A stretch of DNA of 64,000 nucleotides from Quadrisphaera sp. DSM 44207. Lineage in GTDB: Bacteria; Actinomycetota; Actinomycetes; Actinomycetales; Quadrisphaeraceae. Made by a program: the position numbers and the translations under genes. How positions within the stretch are numbered: the first letter of the stretch is position 1; every line of letters starts with the position of its first letter. The notes under the pieces were generated by a model. The model was not told where the DNA came from. It ran no database searches and saw only the letters and a program-made list of their open reading frames with translations. The stretch lies in NCBI RefSeq assembly GCF_900101335.1, contig NZ_FNKA01000001.1, forward strand, positions 310,001 through 374,000, in the 5' to 3' direction. Below are positions 18,687-27,155 of the stretch, one piece after another.

Positions 18687-19535
18687 GTGGACGCAGCGGA
18701 GCTCGGCGCCTTCCTCGCCTCCCGGCGGGCGCGCATCCGCCCGGCCGAGGTGGGGCTGCCCACCGGTCCGCGGCGGCGCGTGCCCGGGCTGCGCCGCGAC
18801 GAGGTGGCCGTGCTGGCCGGCGCGTCGGTGGAGTACTACACCGAGCTCGAGCAGGGCCGGGGCGCGCACCCGTCGGCGTCGGTGCTCGCCGCCCTGGCCC
18901 GCGCGCTGCGGCTCTCGGACGACGAGCGCGACCACCTGTTCCACCTGGCCGGGCGGGCCGCTCCCGCCACGGGCGCCGCCGCGCACGTGCAGCCGTCGAT
19001 GCTCGCCCTGCTGGACCACCTGGAAGGCACTCCGGCCCGGGTCACCACCGACCTGCACGTCACCCTGGCGCAGAACCGGCTGGGCGCCGCGCTGCTCGGC
19101 GACCCCGGCCCGGGCAGCGGCCCGGCGGCCAGCTCCGTGCACCGGTGGTTCACCGACCCGGCCAGCCGGGCGCTGTACCCGGCCGAGGACCACCCCCGTC
19201 ACTCGCGCGACCTCGTCGCCGACCTGCGTGCGGCCGTCGCCCGCCGCGGCCGCGACCCCGAGGCCCGCGACCTGGTCGACCGGCTGCGGGTGCGCAGCGC
19301 CGAGTTCACCGCGCTGTGGGACAGCGGCGACGTCGCCGTCCGCCGCTCGCTGCGCAAGCGGATCGTGCACCCGACCCTCGGCGTCCTGGAGCTCGACTGC
19401 CAGCGCCTGGTCAGCGAGGACGGGCGCCAGCGGCTGCTGTTCTTCACCGCTCCCGCGGGCAGCCCGGCCGCGGGCCAGCTCGACCTGCTCGCCGTCGTCG
19501 GCCGGCAGGATCTGACCGGTCCACCCCGGCGCTGA
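18687..19535 (+). CDS. HTH transcriptional regulator with MmyB-like ligand-binding domain
   Basis: This 282-residue regulator has an N-terminal XRE helix-turn-helix: LGAFLASRRARIRPAEVGLP, RRRVPGLRRDEVAVLAGASVEYYTELEQGR (residues about 30-60). The second domain (about 100-275) is the PAS-like MmyB ligand pocket with RWFTDPASRALYP and LRKRIVHPTLGVLELDC. Members bind fatty-acid-like ligands and often repress a divergent SDR gene, and that arrangement is present here with 139 nt between the starts. The 5' layout is leaderless. Typical length for the family. Confidence 0.92.
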   Translation: MDAAELGAFLASRRARIRPAEVGLPTGPRRRVPGLRRDEVAVLAGASVEYYTELEQGRGAHPSASVLAALARALRLSDDERDHLFHLAGRAAPATGAAAHVQPSMLALLDHLEGTPARVTTDLHVTLAQNRLGAALLGDPGPGSGPAASSVHRWFTDPASRALYPAEDHPRHSRDLVADLRAAVARRGRDPEARDLVDRLRVRSAEFTALWDSGDVAVRRSLRKRIVHPTLGVLELDCQRLVSEDGRQRLLFFTAPAGSPAAGQLDLLAVVGRQDLTGPPRR

Positions 19536-19577
19536 GGCTCTGGCGGGCGGCTGCGGGGCGCCGGGGTGGACGGGCCC

Positions 19578-21284
19578 TCAGCGGGGTGCGGCGGCGTCCA
19601 GCAGCTCGCGGGTGCGCCGGTGCTGGGCGAGGACCGCGGCGACGGCGTCGAGGAGGCGCTCGCGGGCCACGGCGCCGATCGCCTCGCGCAGCCGCGCCTC
19701 CACCCGCCGCCGCCGGCGGCGGGCCCGGCGCCGCACCAGCGGAGCGCACAGCGCCGCCAGTGCGATGCCGGCCAGCGCGCCCCCGAGGAGGAGCAGGGTG
19801 GGCACCGGCACGTCGAACGGGTCCGCGCCGACGCGCGGCACGGGCGGCTGCGGCAGCTGCAGCCACGCCAGCAGGCCCATCGCGCCCAGCCACACGGCCC
19901 CGACGACGACGGCCGCGGCCAGCAGCAGCTGCAGCGCCGAGACGAGCGCGTACCAGCGCGGCGGCGGGCTCGTCAGGTCCACCGACTGCACCGCCTGGTC
20001 CAGGGCGTCGGCGAGGTCGTCGACGGCCGGCGCCGCGGCGGCGCGCACCGCGTCGGCCCACCGCTGCGGCAGCTCGGCGGCCGCGGCCCCCGCCACCGCC
20101 CGCGCCGCGGTCGCGACCTGGGCGCGCTGGGCGGGCGTCGGGTCGGGCAGCGAGGAGCGCTGCAGGCGGCGCAGCGCCTCCTCGACCTCCTCGTCCCGGG
20201 CAGCTCGCCCGGCCCGGCCGCCCTCCTGCCGCTCGGCCAGGTGCAGGCGACGCAGCGGGTCCGGGCGCAGGCGCCGGGCCCAGCGGGTGAACGGCCAGCC
20301 TGTGCTGGCCCGCCCCCGGCGCACCTCGGAGGCGCGGACGGCGTCCAGCACGGTCGGCACCCCGGCGGCGCGCGCCAGGGCGTCGACGAGCTGGTCCGCG
20401 CCGGGCGCGCGCGCCGGGTCCGGCTCGGTGGGCGCGACGCCGGCGCGCAGGCGCGAGACCGCGTGCGCGAGGTCGGCCTCGGTGCGCTGGGTCGCTGCCG
20501 TGCGGGCCTGCACGATCCCGGTCAGCAGGTCGCGCAGGGCGGGCACCCCGACGCCGGTGCGCGCGGAGGCGCGCAGCAGCCGCACCCGCGTCAGCCCGTC
20601 GGCGTCCAGCAGCCGGCGCAGGTCGGCCTCGCAGGCGTCGGCCTCCTCCGGGGTCAGCGTGTCGACCTGGTTGAGCACGACGAGGACGACGCCCTGGTGG
20701 TCGACGAGGTGGCGCAGGTAGCCGGCGTGCAGCGCGGCGTCGGCGTACTTCTGCGGGTCGACCACCCACACCAGCAGGTCCACCAGGCCGACGAGGCGGT
20801 CCACCTGCAGGCGGTGGGAGACGGCGGTGGAGTCGTGGTCGGGCAGGTCCAGCAGCACCAGCCCGGACAGCGGGGCCTCGGTGTCGGCGTCGAGCACGCT
20901 CACCCGCTCGGTGCGGTGCCGGCGCGGCACCTCCAGCCAGTCGAGGAGGGACTCGGGCACGTCGCCCCACGTGCACGCCGTGGGCGCGGACGTCGTCGGC
21001 CGGCGCACCCCGACGCGGGAGACCTCCAGGCCCGCGAGGGCGTTGAACAGGCTCGACTTGCCACTGCCGGTGGCGCCGGCGAGCGCGACCACCGAGGCGT
21101 CGGCCGCCGCGCCGTCCCGGAAGCGCTCGCGCGCGCGGGCGAGGACCACGCGGGCGGCCGCGACGGCGTCCGGGTCGAGGCGCTCGCCGCCGACCTCGAG
21201 CGCCTCCTGCAGCGCGGACAGCGCACGGGGCAGGCCCGCGGCGGCGGCGTCGGCGCGGCGCGCCGCGGTCGACGCGCTGCTCAC
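19578..21284 (-). CDS. Dynamin-like / YfjP-type membrane GTPase, second of a coupled pair
   Basis: This 568-residue protein has a P-loop GATGSGKSSLFNALAG near residue 64, a switch DLPDHDS with the acidic G3 motif, and NQVD as G4. C-terminal to the GTPase lie long helices and two hydrophobic segments, YALVSALQLLLAAAVVVGAVWLG near 430 and VPTLLLLGGALAGIALAAL near 485. An Arg-rich cytoplasmic segment (RRRARRRRRR) follows. This is the layout of membrane-bound dynamin-like GTPases that work in pairs in actinobacteria, with proposed roles in membrane repair and fission. The GTG overlaps the stop of the partner gene (GTGA). Confidence 0.85.
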   Translation of the reverse strand: MSSASTAARRADAAAAGLPRALSALQEALEVGGERLDPDAVAAARVVLARARERFRDGAAADASVVALAGATGSGKSSLFNALAGLEVSRVGVRRPTTSAPTACTWGDVPESLLDWLEVPRRHRTERVSVLDADTEAPLSGLVLLDLPDHDSTAVSHRLQVDRLVGLVDLLVWVVDPQKYADAALHAGYLRHLVDHQGVVLVVLNQVDTLTPEEADACEADLRRLLDADGLTRVRLLRASARTGVGVPALRDLLTGIVQARTAATQRTEADLAHAVSRLRAGVAPTEPDPARAPGADQLVDALARAAGVPTVLDAVRASEVRRGRASTGWPFTRWARRLRPDPLRRLHLAERQEGGRAGRAARDEEVEEALRRLQRSSLPDPTPAQRAQVATAARAVAGAAAAELPQRWADAVRAAAAPAVDDLADALDQAVQSVDLTSPPPRWYALVSALQLLLAAAVVVGAVWLGAMGLLAWLQLPQPPVPRVGADPFDVPVPTLLLLGGALAGIALAALCAPLVRRRARRRRRRVEARLREAIGAVARERLLDAVAAVLAQHRRTRELLDAAAPR

Positions 21285-23260
21285 GCCTCCGCTCCGTCCT
21301 GCCCCGCGGCGCCGTCCTGTTCTGCACCGTCCTGCTCGGCGCCGTCCTGCTCGGCGCCGTCCTGCTCGGCGCCGTCCTGCTCGGCGGCGTCCTGCTCCGC
21401 GGCGCTGGCCCCGGCCACGGTGCGGGCGACGTCGCGCAGGCGCGGCCCGTCGCCCGTGCTCGGCGGCAGCAGGGCGGCCAGCTCGGCCCGCTGCCCCGCG
21501 AGCAGGTCCTCCACGCGGCGCACGAGGTCCTTGCGCGCGGCCTCGGCCAGCTCGCGCACGGCCTGGTCGCCGAAGACGGCCTCCAGCACCCGCTGCGCCA
21601 GGGCCGCGGTGGCGGCGGCGATGCCCGCCTCCGCGCCCGTCAGGCCCGCGCTGCCCGCGAAGACGACGAGCATGAGGACGGCGCCCGCGCCGGAGACCCC
21701 GAGGGAGAGCAGCAGCGCCTGGCTGCGCCGCCCCTGGCCCTCCGCGCGCACGAGGTCCAGGACGTGCCCCTGCCAGTCGCGCACCAGCCGCTCCACGTCC
21801 TCGCCCGTGCGCGCGGGCAGGCGCGGGTCGGCGAGGCCGGCGCGCTGCGGCGGCAGGTGCGCCAGCAGCGCGGCGCCCGAGGGGCGGGCGCGCCAGCGCA
21901 GCAGCGCCTGCTCGCGGCCGCGCGCCGCGGCGTCCACCACGAGGGCCGCCACGCCCCCGGCCAGGGCCTCCCCCAGCCGCTCGGCGGGCGGCGGGCGGCG
22001 GCGCACGGCGGCGACCACGCGGTCGCGCACCCGCCCGACGGCGCCCTGCAGCGAGCGCAGCAGCTCCCCGGTGCCGACGAACTCCTGCCAGCGGGCGAGG
22101 ACCTCCCCGCGCAGCAGCGTGCCGTCGGAGAGGTGGTCCGAGAGCCCGTCGGTGGCGCCGGCGTAGGCCTCCTCGAGGTCGGCGCGCAGCGCCTCGACCT
22201 CCGCGTCCTGCGCGTCGGCGGAATCCGCGAGCCGCGGCACGCGCACCTGCAGGGAGGCCAGGGCCCCGCTCAGGGTGCGGCGCACGACGACGTCGCGGCT
22301 GCGCGCGTCGGCGGCGATCTGCGCCAGCCACGCGCGCAGGGGCGCCAGCTGCTCCTCCGGCAGCATCCCGCCGTCCAGGGCCGACTCGACGAGCGTGAAC
22401 AGCGGGGCGTGCTCGAGCCCGGCCTCCTGCAGCATGCGGGCGAGGTCCTCGCGCACCTCCTCCACGGCGTCGGGGGGCACGCGGTCGAGGACGACGGCCA
22501 CGGCCGTGCCGCGCTCGGTGGCCGTGCGCAGCACCTCCCACGGCACGGCGTCGGCGTAGCGGGCGGCGGTGGTGACGAACAGCCACAGGTCGGCGGCGCC
22601 GAGCAGCTGGACGGCGAGGTCGCGGTTGGCCTCGACGACGGAGTCGACGTCGGGGGCGTCGAGCAGGGCCAGGCCCGGTGTCTGCGCGAAGTCGGGCACG
22701 AGCAGCAGGCCCCGCGCCGAGCCGATCGGCGTCGCGGCGACCGCGGCGGTCGCGGTGGCGGTGGTGCTCGTCGTGCCGTTCGCGCTGCCGTTCGCGCGCG
22801 CGTCGCCGTCGCGCCAGCCCTGGGAGCGCGCGTCGTCCCGCTCGTCCGGGGGCACGGCCCCGGTCAGGCGCGGCAGGTGCGGCAGCACCTGCGGCGAGGT
22901 GAACCACGCCGTGTCGTCCGGGTGGTGCACGAGCACGGGCTGGCGCGTCGTGGGACGCAGCACGCCCGGCGTCGTGACGTGGTGGCGCACCAGGGAGTTG
23001 ACGAGCGTGGACTTGCCGGCCCCCGTCGAGCCGCCGACCACCGCGAGCAGCGGGGCGTCGAGGCGGCGCAGGCGCGGGATCAGGTAGTCGTCGAGCTGGC
23101 CGAGCAGGCGCGTGCGCTCGCGGCGGCTGGCCTCGACACCGCCGGTCTCCAGGGGCAGGCTCAGGGCGTCGACGCGCGCGCGCAGCGTCTCGAGGGCGTC
23201 GAGCAGCGAGACCGGGCCCCCCGCGGAGGCCGGTCCGTCCTCGCGCGCCGGTGAGCTCAC
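21281..23260 (-). CDS. Dynamin-like GTPase, first of a coupled pair
   Basis: This 659-residue protein has VVGGSTGAGKSTLVNSLVRH (P-loop) near residue 58, LLDAPDVDSV as the G3 region near 195, and VLDRVPPD in the G4 position. Helical stalk-like regions follow, and then a hydrophobic hairpin (LLLSLGVSGAGAVLMLVVFAGSAGL) near 515. The C-terminus carries a low-complexity AEQDG repeat (see the repeat at 21291). The paralogue lies directly downstream in the same operon. Co-transcribed heterologous pairs are normal for bacterial dynamin-like proteins such as DynA/DynB of Streptomyces, which act in septum formation. Assignment to DynA/DynB is inference. Confidence 0.83.
   Translation of the reverse strand: MSSPAREDGPASAGGPVSLLDALETLRARVDALSLPLETGGVEASRRERTRLLGQLDDYLIPRLRRLDAPLLAVVGGSTGAGKSTLVNSLVRHHVTTPGVLRPTTRQPVLVHHPDDTAWFTSPQVLPHLPRLTGAVPPDERDDARSQGWRDGDARANGSANGTTSTTATATAAVAATPIGSARGLLLVPDFAQTPGLALLDAPDVDSVVEANRDLAVQLLGAADLWLFVTTAARYADAVPWEVLRTATERGTAVAVVLDRVPPDAVEEVREDLARMLQEAGLEHAPLFTLVESALDGGMLPEEQLAPLRAWLAQIAADARSRDVVVRRTLSGALASLQVRVPRLADSADAQDAEVEALRADLEEAYAGATDGLSDHLSDGTLLRGEVLARWQEFVGTGELLRSLQGAVGRVRDRVVAAVRRRPPPAERLGEALAGGVAALVVDAAARGREQALLRWRARPSGAALLAHLPPQRAGLADPRLPARTGEDVERLVRDWQGHVLDLVRAEGQGRRSQALLLSLGVSGAGAVLMLVVFAGSAGLTGAEAGIAAATAALAQRVLEAVFGDQAVRELAEAARKDLVRRVEDLLAGQRAELAALLPPSTGDGPRLRDVARTVAGASAAEQDAAEQDGAEQDGAEQDGAEQDGAEQDGAAGQDGAEA
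21291..21403. repeat. 15-bp tandem repeat inside a GTPase gene
   Basis: The unit CGTCCTGCTCGGCGC is repeated about seven times with few changes. It encodes an AEQDG pentapeptide array at the C-terminus of the first GTPase. Copy number is likely to vary between strains. Confidence 0.85.
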
Positions 23261-23266
23261 GGGCAC

Positions 23267-23272
23267 AGACTG
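23267..23272 (-). promoter_or_regulatory. -10-like element of the GTPase operon
   Basis: Minus-strand CAGTCT with 6 nt to the GTG at 23260. Confidence 0.4.
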
Positions 23273-23360
23273 CCTGGCGGGGGTGGTCCCGTCCAACGCC
23301 GGGTCGGGGCGCGTCGCGCACGCCCTACGCTGCCGGTGCGGCGGCCGCGGCCGCCGCACC

Positions 23361-23433
23361 GCCCTCGTAGCTCAGCGGACAGAGCACCGGACTTCTAATC
23401 CGACGGTCGCAGGTTCGAATCCTGCCGGGGGCG
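23361..23433 (+). tRNA. tRNA-Arg, anticodon UCU
   Basis: Seven acceptor bases GCCCTCG (23361-23367) pair with CGGGGGC (23426-23432), with one G-U wobble. The discriminator is G at 23433. The D-arm contains TAGCTCAGCGGACAGAGCA, and the anticodon loop CTTCTAA gives anticodon TCT for AGA codons. The T-arm is GCAGG TTCGAAT CCTGC. CCA is not encoded. Base pair 27-43 is a C-A mismatch, and the other stems pair well. tRNA genes of this type are frequent integration sites for mobile elements, but no integrase is next to it. Confidence 0.95.
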
Positions 23434-23931
23434 CCCGTGATCACGTTCTGACAGCACGAACGCTGTTCGGCGACACCGGTGGTGAGCACGTACTGACCTG
23501 CCTGAGGCTCGTCGCTCGTAGAACGGTCACGGTGCTCGGCCGGGTGCCTCGGACGAGGTTCGCGCTCGCCCGCACGCGCGTCCTGGATGGGCGTGGTCAG
23601 CTCCTGGGGCGCGGGCCGGCTCAGCGGGGCTCGAGCTGCACCTGGTGCTCCGCCCGGTCCGCGGCGTCCTGGTGGTCCTGCTCGGAGCGGTCAGCGGCCG
23701 TCGCCGCTCTCCTCCATCCGTGGCCGGTGCTCGCGGCGCGCGGGCACGACGTGGAAGACGTGCGGCTCACGCAGGGAGGATGGACCTCGACCACCACCTC
23801 CAGCAGCGGTGCGCCGGGCGAGCCGCGACAGCGAAGCGCGCGCCACGTCCGGCGGAGTCGTCATCGACGGGAAGCGAGGGAGACCTCCCGCTCGACACCT
23901 CGCCCGCGACGAGCTGCGTGACGCAGTGGGT
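23434..23931. other. 498-nt stretch without a convincing gene
   Basis: Frames here contain stops or low-quality Arg/Ser/Pro-rich translations and no family motif. The only structure seen is an imperfect 16-nt direct repeat at 23437-23452 and 23482-23497 (GTGAkCACGTwCTGAC), starting 4 nt after the tRNA. The stretch may hold decayed coding DNA. Confidence 0.6.
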
Positions 23932-24900
23932 TCAGCCCGTCGCCGTCCGCCGGGTGAAGGCCGCCCGGTAGGCGGTGGGCGTCGTCCCGGTCTGGCGGCT
24001 GAAGTGCAGTCGCAGGTTGGCCGCCGTCCCCAGGCCGCTCTGCTGGGCGACCTGCTCGATCGGCAGACCGGTGTCCTCCAGGAGCTGGCGGGCCCGGCGG
24101 ACCCGCTCGGCGGTGAGCCACTGCAGCGGCGGGAGCCCCAGCTCGGCGGTGAACCGGCGGGTGAGCGTGCGGGTGGTGGTGTCGGCCCGGCGAGCGAGCA
24201 GCCCCAGGGTGAGCTGCTGGTCCAGGCGGGACCGCGCCCAGTCCAGCAGGGGCGCCAGCGCCGAGTCGGGGACCGTCGGCAGCGGGGTCGAGACGTACTG
24301 GGCCTGGCCGCCCTGCCGGTGCGGGGGCACGACGAGCCGCCGGGCCACCTCGGCCGCGATCGCCGTCCCGTGGTCCCGGCGCACGAGCTCCAGGCAGAGG
24401 TCGATCCCCGCCGCGGTGCCAGCCGACGTCGCGACCCGGCCGTCCACCTCGTAGAGCACGTGCGGGTCGACGTGGACGGCGGGGAACCGCCCGGCCAAGG
24501 CGGCTGCGTGCATCCAGTGCGTGGTGGCCCGGCGCCCGTCGAGCAGCCCGGCCGCGGCCAGGGCGAAGGCGCCGGTGCAGACGCTGGCGATCCGGGCGCC
24601 CCGCCGGTGCGCCTCCTGCAGGGCGTCGAGGAGCTCGCCCGGCACCTCCGCGTCGAAGGACGCCAGGGCCGGCACCACCACGGTGTCCGCGCTGCGCAGC
24701 ACGTCCAGGCGGGCGTCGACCCTCAGGACCATCGGCGCACCCTGCAGACGCACGGGCGCCTCGCCGGTGCCGCAGACCCGCACCTCGTACGGCCGGGGCA
24801 GCAGGTCCGGGCGCGGCATTCCGAAGACCTCTCCGGCGACCCCGATGTCGAACAGCGGCATCCCGTCCAGGACGGGCACCGCGACGACGTGGGGACGCAT
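23932..24900 (-). CDS. GlxA-type AraC-family regulator with DJ-1/PfpI-like domain
   Basis: This 322-residue regulator has an N-terminal class I glutamine-amidotransferase-like domain of the DJ-1/PfpI superfamily (VVAVPVLDGMPLFDIGVAGEVF, then IASVCTGAFALAAAGLLDGRRATTHW). The nucleophile elbow has Cys in SVCTGAF. The C-terminus is an AraC double HTH with TTRTLTRRFTAELGLPPLQWL and QSGLGTAANLRLHFSRQTGTTPTAYR. It probably senses a nitrogen-containing metabolite and controls the divergent permease. The start is leaderless (TAGCGT, 6 nt). Confidence 0.92.
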   Translation of the reverse strand: MRPHVVAVPVLDGMPLFDIGVAGEVFGMPRPDLLPRPYEVRVCGTGEAPVRLQGAPMVLRVDARLDVLRSADTVVVPALASFDAEVPGELLDALQEAHRRGARIASVCTGAFALAAAGLLDGRRATTHWMHAAALAGRFPAVHVDPHVLYEVDGRVATSAGTAAGIDLCLELVRRDHGTAIAAEVARRLVVPPHRQGGQAQYVSTPLPTVPDSALAPLLDWARSRLDQQLTLGLLARRADTTTRTLTRRFTAELGLPPLQWLTAERVRRARQLLEDTGLPIEQVAQQSGLGTAANLRLHFSRQTGTTPTAYRAAFTRRTATG

Positions 24901-24906
24901 CCCGCC

Positions 24907-24912
24907 ACGCTA
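24907..24912 (-). promoter_or_regulatory. -10 element, leaderless promoter of the GlxA-type regulator
   Basis: Minus-strand TAGCGT with 6 nt to the ATG at 24900, inside the short (84 nt) divergent region with the APC permease gene. An operator would be expected in the same gap. Confidence 0.5.
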
Positions 24913-24984
24913 GTGGCTCGATCCTGCCGAGAGGTGGCTGCCTGGCCGCTGTTCGGCGGCACCCGGCTCGGGAACGCTTGTCCG

Positions 24985-26268
24985 GTGACGACGACCCCGG
25001 ACACCGACAGCCCCCGCTCCGCCGAGCGGGGGCTGGGGCCGGTGACCGGTACGGCGCTGACGATCGCCGGGGTGGTCGGCACCGGGGTCCTGGTGCTGCC
25101 CGCCCTGGCGGTCGAGGACGCCGGCCCGGCCGCCCTGGTCGCCGTCGCAGTGCTCGTCGCCCTCTCGGTGCCGCTGGCCGTCACGTTCGCAGCGCTGGGC
25201 TCGCGCTTCCCCGCCGCCGGCGGGGTCTCCAGCTTCGTCGTCCGCGCCCTGGGCCCGGCCGCCGGCACCGTCACCGCCTGGTGGTTCTACCTCGGCGTGC
25301 CGCTCGGGGTCCCCGCGATGGGGCTCTTCGCCGGGGACTACGTCCAGGCCGCCGTCGGTGGCGGGACTGCGACCCGGCTGGGCACCGCGCTGCTGGTCCT
25401 CGCCGTCGCAGCCGCGGCCACCGCGCGGGGCGTGCAGGTCTCCGGCGGGATGCAGGTGGCCCTCACGGCGCTGCTGGTCGGAGGGCTGCTGGTGGTCCTG
25501 ACGCTGGTCGCCCCCGCCCTCCAGCTCGAGCGGCTGACCCCGGTCGCACCGAACGGCTGGGGCGCGGTGGCGCCCGCTGCCCTGGTCCTGGTCTGGTTGC
25601 TCACCGGATGGGAGGCCGCCACCCACCTCACGGGCCGCTTCTGCGACGCCCGGCGCGACGTGCCCCGCGCCACGGCGGTGACCCTGGTCGTCGTCGCGGT
25701 CCTGTCCGGCGGCACCACCCTCGCGCTGCTCACCGTGCCCGGCATCGACGCCGGCGGGGGCGCACCGGTGACCCAGCTGCTCAGCACGGTCATCGGCGGG
25801 GCGGCCGGGACCGCCGCGGCCGTCCTGGCGGTGGCCGTCACCCTGGGCAGCACGAACACCTACGTGGCCGGCCTGGCCGAGCTCGGCGCGGAGATGGGGC
25901 GCACCGGGCAGGCACCCCGCTGGCTGGCCTCGACACCGGGCGCCGTCCCCCGCCGCAGCCTCGCCGTCGTCGCGGTGCAGGCGCTGGCCAGCCTGGCCGC
26001 CGTCGCGGTCCTCGGGTGGTCGACCGAGCACCTGGTGCTGCTCACCGCCGCCTCCCAGGTCGCGGTCTACGGCGCCGGGCTCATCGCCGCCCTACGCCTG
26101 CTGCCCGGCAGGACGGCCGGCTGGTGGGCCGCAGCGGTGTCCCTGCCCCCGATCCTGCTCCTGGCCGCCCTCAGCGGCTGGTACCTGCTCGCCCCCGCCG
26201 GCCTCGCCGTCGCAGCCCTCGCACACCGCCGTCTCAGCGGCAGGCGGATCCTCGCCTCCGTCGACTGA
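24985..26268 (+). CDS. Amino acid permease, APC superfamily
   Basis: This 427-residue membrane protein has about 12 hydrophobic segments. GLGPVTGTALTIAGVVGTGVLVLP at the start is the APC TM1 with the unwound G-x-G. FPAAGGVSSFVVRALGPAAGTVTAWWFYLG is TM2-3. GWEAATHLTGRFCDARRDVPRAT in TM6-7 matches the APC motif in which an Asp/Glu handles proton or substrate coupling. The closest resemblance is to YjeH-type permeases of neutral amino acids. It is divergent from the GlxA regulator, 84 nt apart, and probably regulated by it. Confidence 0.9.
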   Translation: MTTTPDTDSPRSAERGLGPVTGTALTIAGVVGTGVLVLPALAVEDAGPAALVAVAVLVALSVPLAVTFAALGSRFPAAGGVSSFVVRALGPAAGTVTAWWFYLGVPLGVPAMGLFAGDYVQAAVGGGTATRLGTALLVLAVAAAATARGVQVSGGMQVALTALLVGGLLVVLTLVAPALQLERLTPVAPNGWGAVAPAALVLVWLLTGWEAATHLTGRFCDARRDVPRATAVTLVVVAVLSGGTTLALLTVPGIDAGGGAPVTQLLSTVIGGAAGTAAAVLAVAVTLGSTNTYVAGLAELGAEMGRTGQAPRWLASTPGAVPRRSLAVVAVQALASLAAVAVLGWSTEHLVLLTAASQVAVYGAGLIAALRLLPGRTAGWWAAAVSLPPILLLAALSGWYLLAPAGLAVAALAHRRLSGRRILASVD

Positions 26269-26433
26269 AGCGCGGAACCGGAACCGCTGGAGACTCGGCG
26301 GTCAGCTCTTCTGCCCTCGGTCCTTCCGCCCTCGGTCCTGGACCGCTTCGCGGCCACCGGGACCCTGACGCGAACGGCGAGGAGCTGACGACGGGACCGA
26401 CCGACGCGCTCAGCCGAGGTGTCCCCGCCGCGC

Positions 26434-26791
26434 TCATCGAGCCGGCTGTCGCCGCGGCTCTGAGGAGCTCGAGGGACGCTCTCGGTCCAGGTACCCGGTG
26501 TCGGGGTCGATGTCGGCGAGGGGAGCGCTGATCGCCGCCCTCATCTCGTCCTCCGTCAGCGGACGGCTCGGAGACGCTCCCCTGCTGGAGCCGTACGACG
26601 GTTCGTGCCTCCCGCTCGACCACGTGACGTCGAACCCCTCGACCTCGCGCGCCGCCTGGTCCCGGACTCGAGCACCGCCGCGCGGCCACGTCCGCGAGCA
26701 CGCTTCGACCCACTCGACCGCGTCCGAGTGGCCGTCGGCTCGAGCACGGGTCCGGTCCGCCGGATCGCGACCGCGGCGCGGCGGTTGAACA
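26434..26791 (-). pseudogene. Possible frameshifted small hypothetical gene
   Basis: Two minus-strand frames join well. GTG 26791 opens VFNRRAAVAIRRTGPVLEPTA, and a different frame continues DAVEWVEACSRTWP, REVEGFDVTWSSGRHEPSYG and SRPLTEDEMRAAISAPLADIDPDTGYLD to a stop at 26434. A one-base shift near 26730 would give about 118 residues. An internal ATG at 26544 has a good GGAGG site and could alone encode 36 residues. No family is recognised. The rest of 26269-26839 shows no gene. Confidence 0.35.
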
Positions 26792-26839
26792 CTGGCGGTG
26801 GGGCGGGATCCCCTGCCCCACCGACACAGGAGGAGCGAC

Positions 26840-26983
26840 ATGGGTCTGGACGACATGAAGGAGAAGGCCAGCGACGCGGGCATCCAGAAGGCCGGTGACG
26901 CCGCCGAGCAGAAGTCGGGCGGCAAGGGCGCTGCGCAGATCGACAAGGCCGAGCAGGCCGCCGACCAGAAGATCGGCCAGTAG
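26840..26983 (+). CDS. Small MT0933/Rv0909-like antitoxin-type protein
   Basis: This is a 47-residue hydrophilic Lys/Ala/Asp-rich protein: MGLDDMKEKASDAGIQ, KAGDAAEQKSGGKGAAQIDKAE, AADQKIGQ. The pattern KAGDxxxxKxGGKxxxQIDKAxxxA matches the MT0933-like family, in which Mycobacterium Rv0909 is paired with the Rv0910 toxin. It has a strong AGGAGGAG site 5 nt upstream. No Rv0910-like SRPBCC partner is adjacent: the next gene is unrelated. It may therefore act alone, for example as a CsbD-like stress protein. Confidence 0.75.
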   Translation: MGLDDMKEKASDAGIQKAGDAAEQKSGGKGAAQIDKAEQAADQKIGQ

Positions 26984-27155
26984 CGGACCGGTCGGACGTC
27001 CACCGCCGCGCCTGGAGCTCCGGCGAGGGGCCCAGGCGCGGCGGCACCCGGGGCAGGAGCGGCTCCCGGACCGCGTCACTGGTGCGTCGGCCACCGCACC
27101 GCTCGGGCGGGGTGGCCCCGGGGACGTCGAGGATCACGGAGACGAGGGTCGGCAG

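Noticed and set aside
23361-23433. tRNA end duplicated as an attachment site
   Set aside because: No second copy of GGTTCGAATCCTGCC was found in the window, and no integrase or excisionase gene is present.
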